Origin: Desulfurococcales archaeon
GTDB lineage: Archaea; Thermoproteota; Thermoprotei_A; Sulfolobales; Desulfurococcaceae
Direction of reading: 5' to 3'
Length of the DNA stretch: 7,003 bases
Assembly: GCA_027064845.1 (NCBI GenBank)
Contig: JAMOPC010000278.1
Location: 1-7,003, forward strand
The translations under genes and the position numbers were made by a program. Every line of letters begins with the position of its first letter. Positions within the stretch are counted from its first letter, which is position 1. Positions 6,791-7,003 of the stretch are shown one piece after another. The notes below the pieces were generated by a model. That model saw nothing but the letters and a program-made list of their open reading frames with translations, did not search any database and was not told the origin of the DNA.

Positions 6791-7003
6791 CTAATCCATA
6801 TAAACAAGTACTTCCTCGACAGGCACTACTTCGTATTTCTTGTTGGAGAGCTTCTTATCGCCACAAATTATCTTGTAGGCTCTATCAGAAATAATCCTAG
6901 GTATATAAAAAGAAGCTTTCTTACTAACACTCTTGACTACCTTGGCGAACCTCATAATGGTCTCTACTTCTTTATCGAATACTTTATCATGACTATAGGT
7001 AAC
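6791..7003 (-). CDS. C-terminal 70 residues of an unidentified protein, 5' end outside window
   Basis: The frame is open from the right edge to the TAG at 6791. It reads VTYSHDKVFDKEVETIM, then a helix RFAKVVKSVSKKASF, a segment YIPRIISDRAYKIICGDKKL and the end VPVEEVLVYMD. I cannot name the family from this much. Its place directly upstream of XPB, same strand, 15 bases apart, makes a functional partner likely. Bax1, the nuclease that pairs with archaeal XPB, is one candidate on context alone, but no nuclease motif is visible in the fragment. The start and the rest of the protein lie beyond position 7003. Confidence 0.75.
   Translation of the reverse strand, partial: VTYSHDKVFDKEVETIMRFAKVVKSVSKKASFYIPRIISDRAYKIICGDKKLSNKKYEVVPVEEVLVYMD

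Overview
The window looks like chromosome of a hyperthermophilic crenarchaeon (Thermoproteota), probably of the Desulfurococcales (Staphylothermus/Desulfurococcus-like). Three things point there: a reverse gyrase, the hallmark enzyme of hyperthermophiles; an Alba protein very close to Sulfolobus Sso10b; and an archaeal XPB-type helicase. The DNA is AT-rich, TATA boxes are of the CTTTTATA kind, ribosome-binding sites are a recurring GGTG, and GTG/TTG starts are used. The genus is an inference from overall feel, not from a marker gene.

Layout from left to right. Positions 1-3206 (minus) hold most of reverse gyrase, cut by the left edge before its C-terminal end. A divergent promoter region of about 150 bp separates it from alba (3356-3652, plus). 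A short convergent gap with a symmetric A-run/T-run terminator follows. Next is a minus-strand pair, transcribed right to left: a 118-residue protein of unknown function (4034-4390) and a 102-residue winged-helix protein (3733-4041), overlapping by 8 bases at ATGAGTAA. A second, very short divergent promoter region (4391-4460) leads to an unrecognised 224-residue protein on the plus strand (4461-5135). That gene meets an XPB family helicase (5132-6775, minus) tail to tail, the two stop codons sharing one CTAG. Upstream of the helicase, in the same transcription direction and 15 bases away, is the 3' end of another gene (6791-7003), cut by the right edge.

The recognisable genes all deal with DNA topology, packaging or repair: reverse gyrase introduces positive supercoils, Alba coats DNA, and XPB unwinds damaged DNA. 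The unknown pair includes a putative DNA-binding regulator. I see no mobile element, CRISPR array, tRNA or rRNA, and no gene-free stretch longer than 300 bases. The least explained parts are the coupled unknown/winged-helix pair, the 224-residue orphan, and the truncated gene upstream of XPB.
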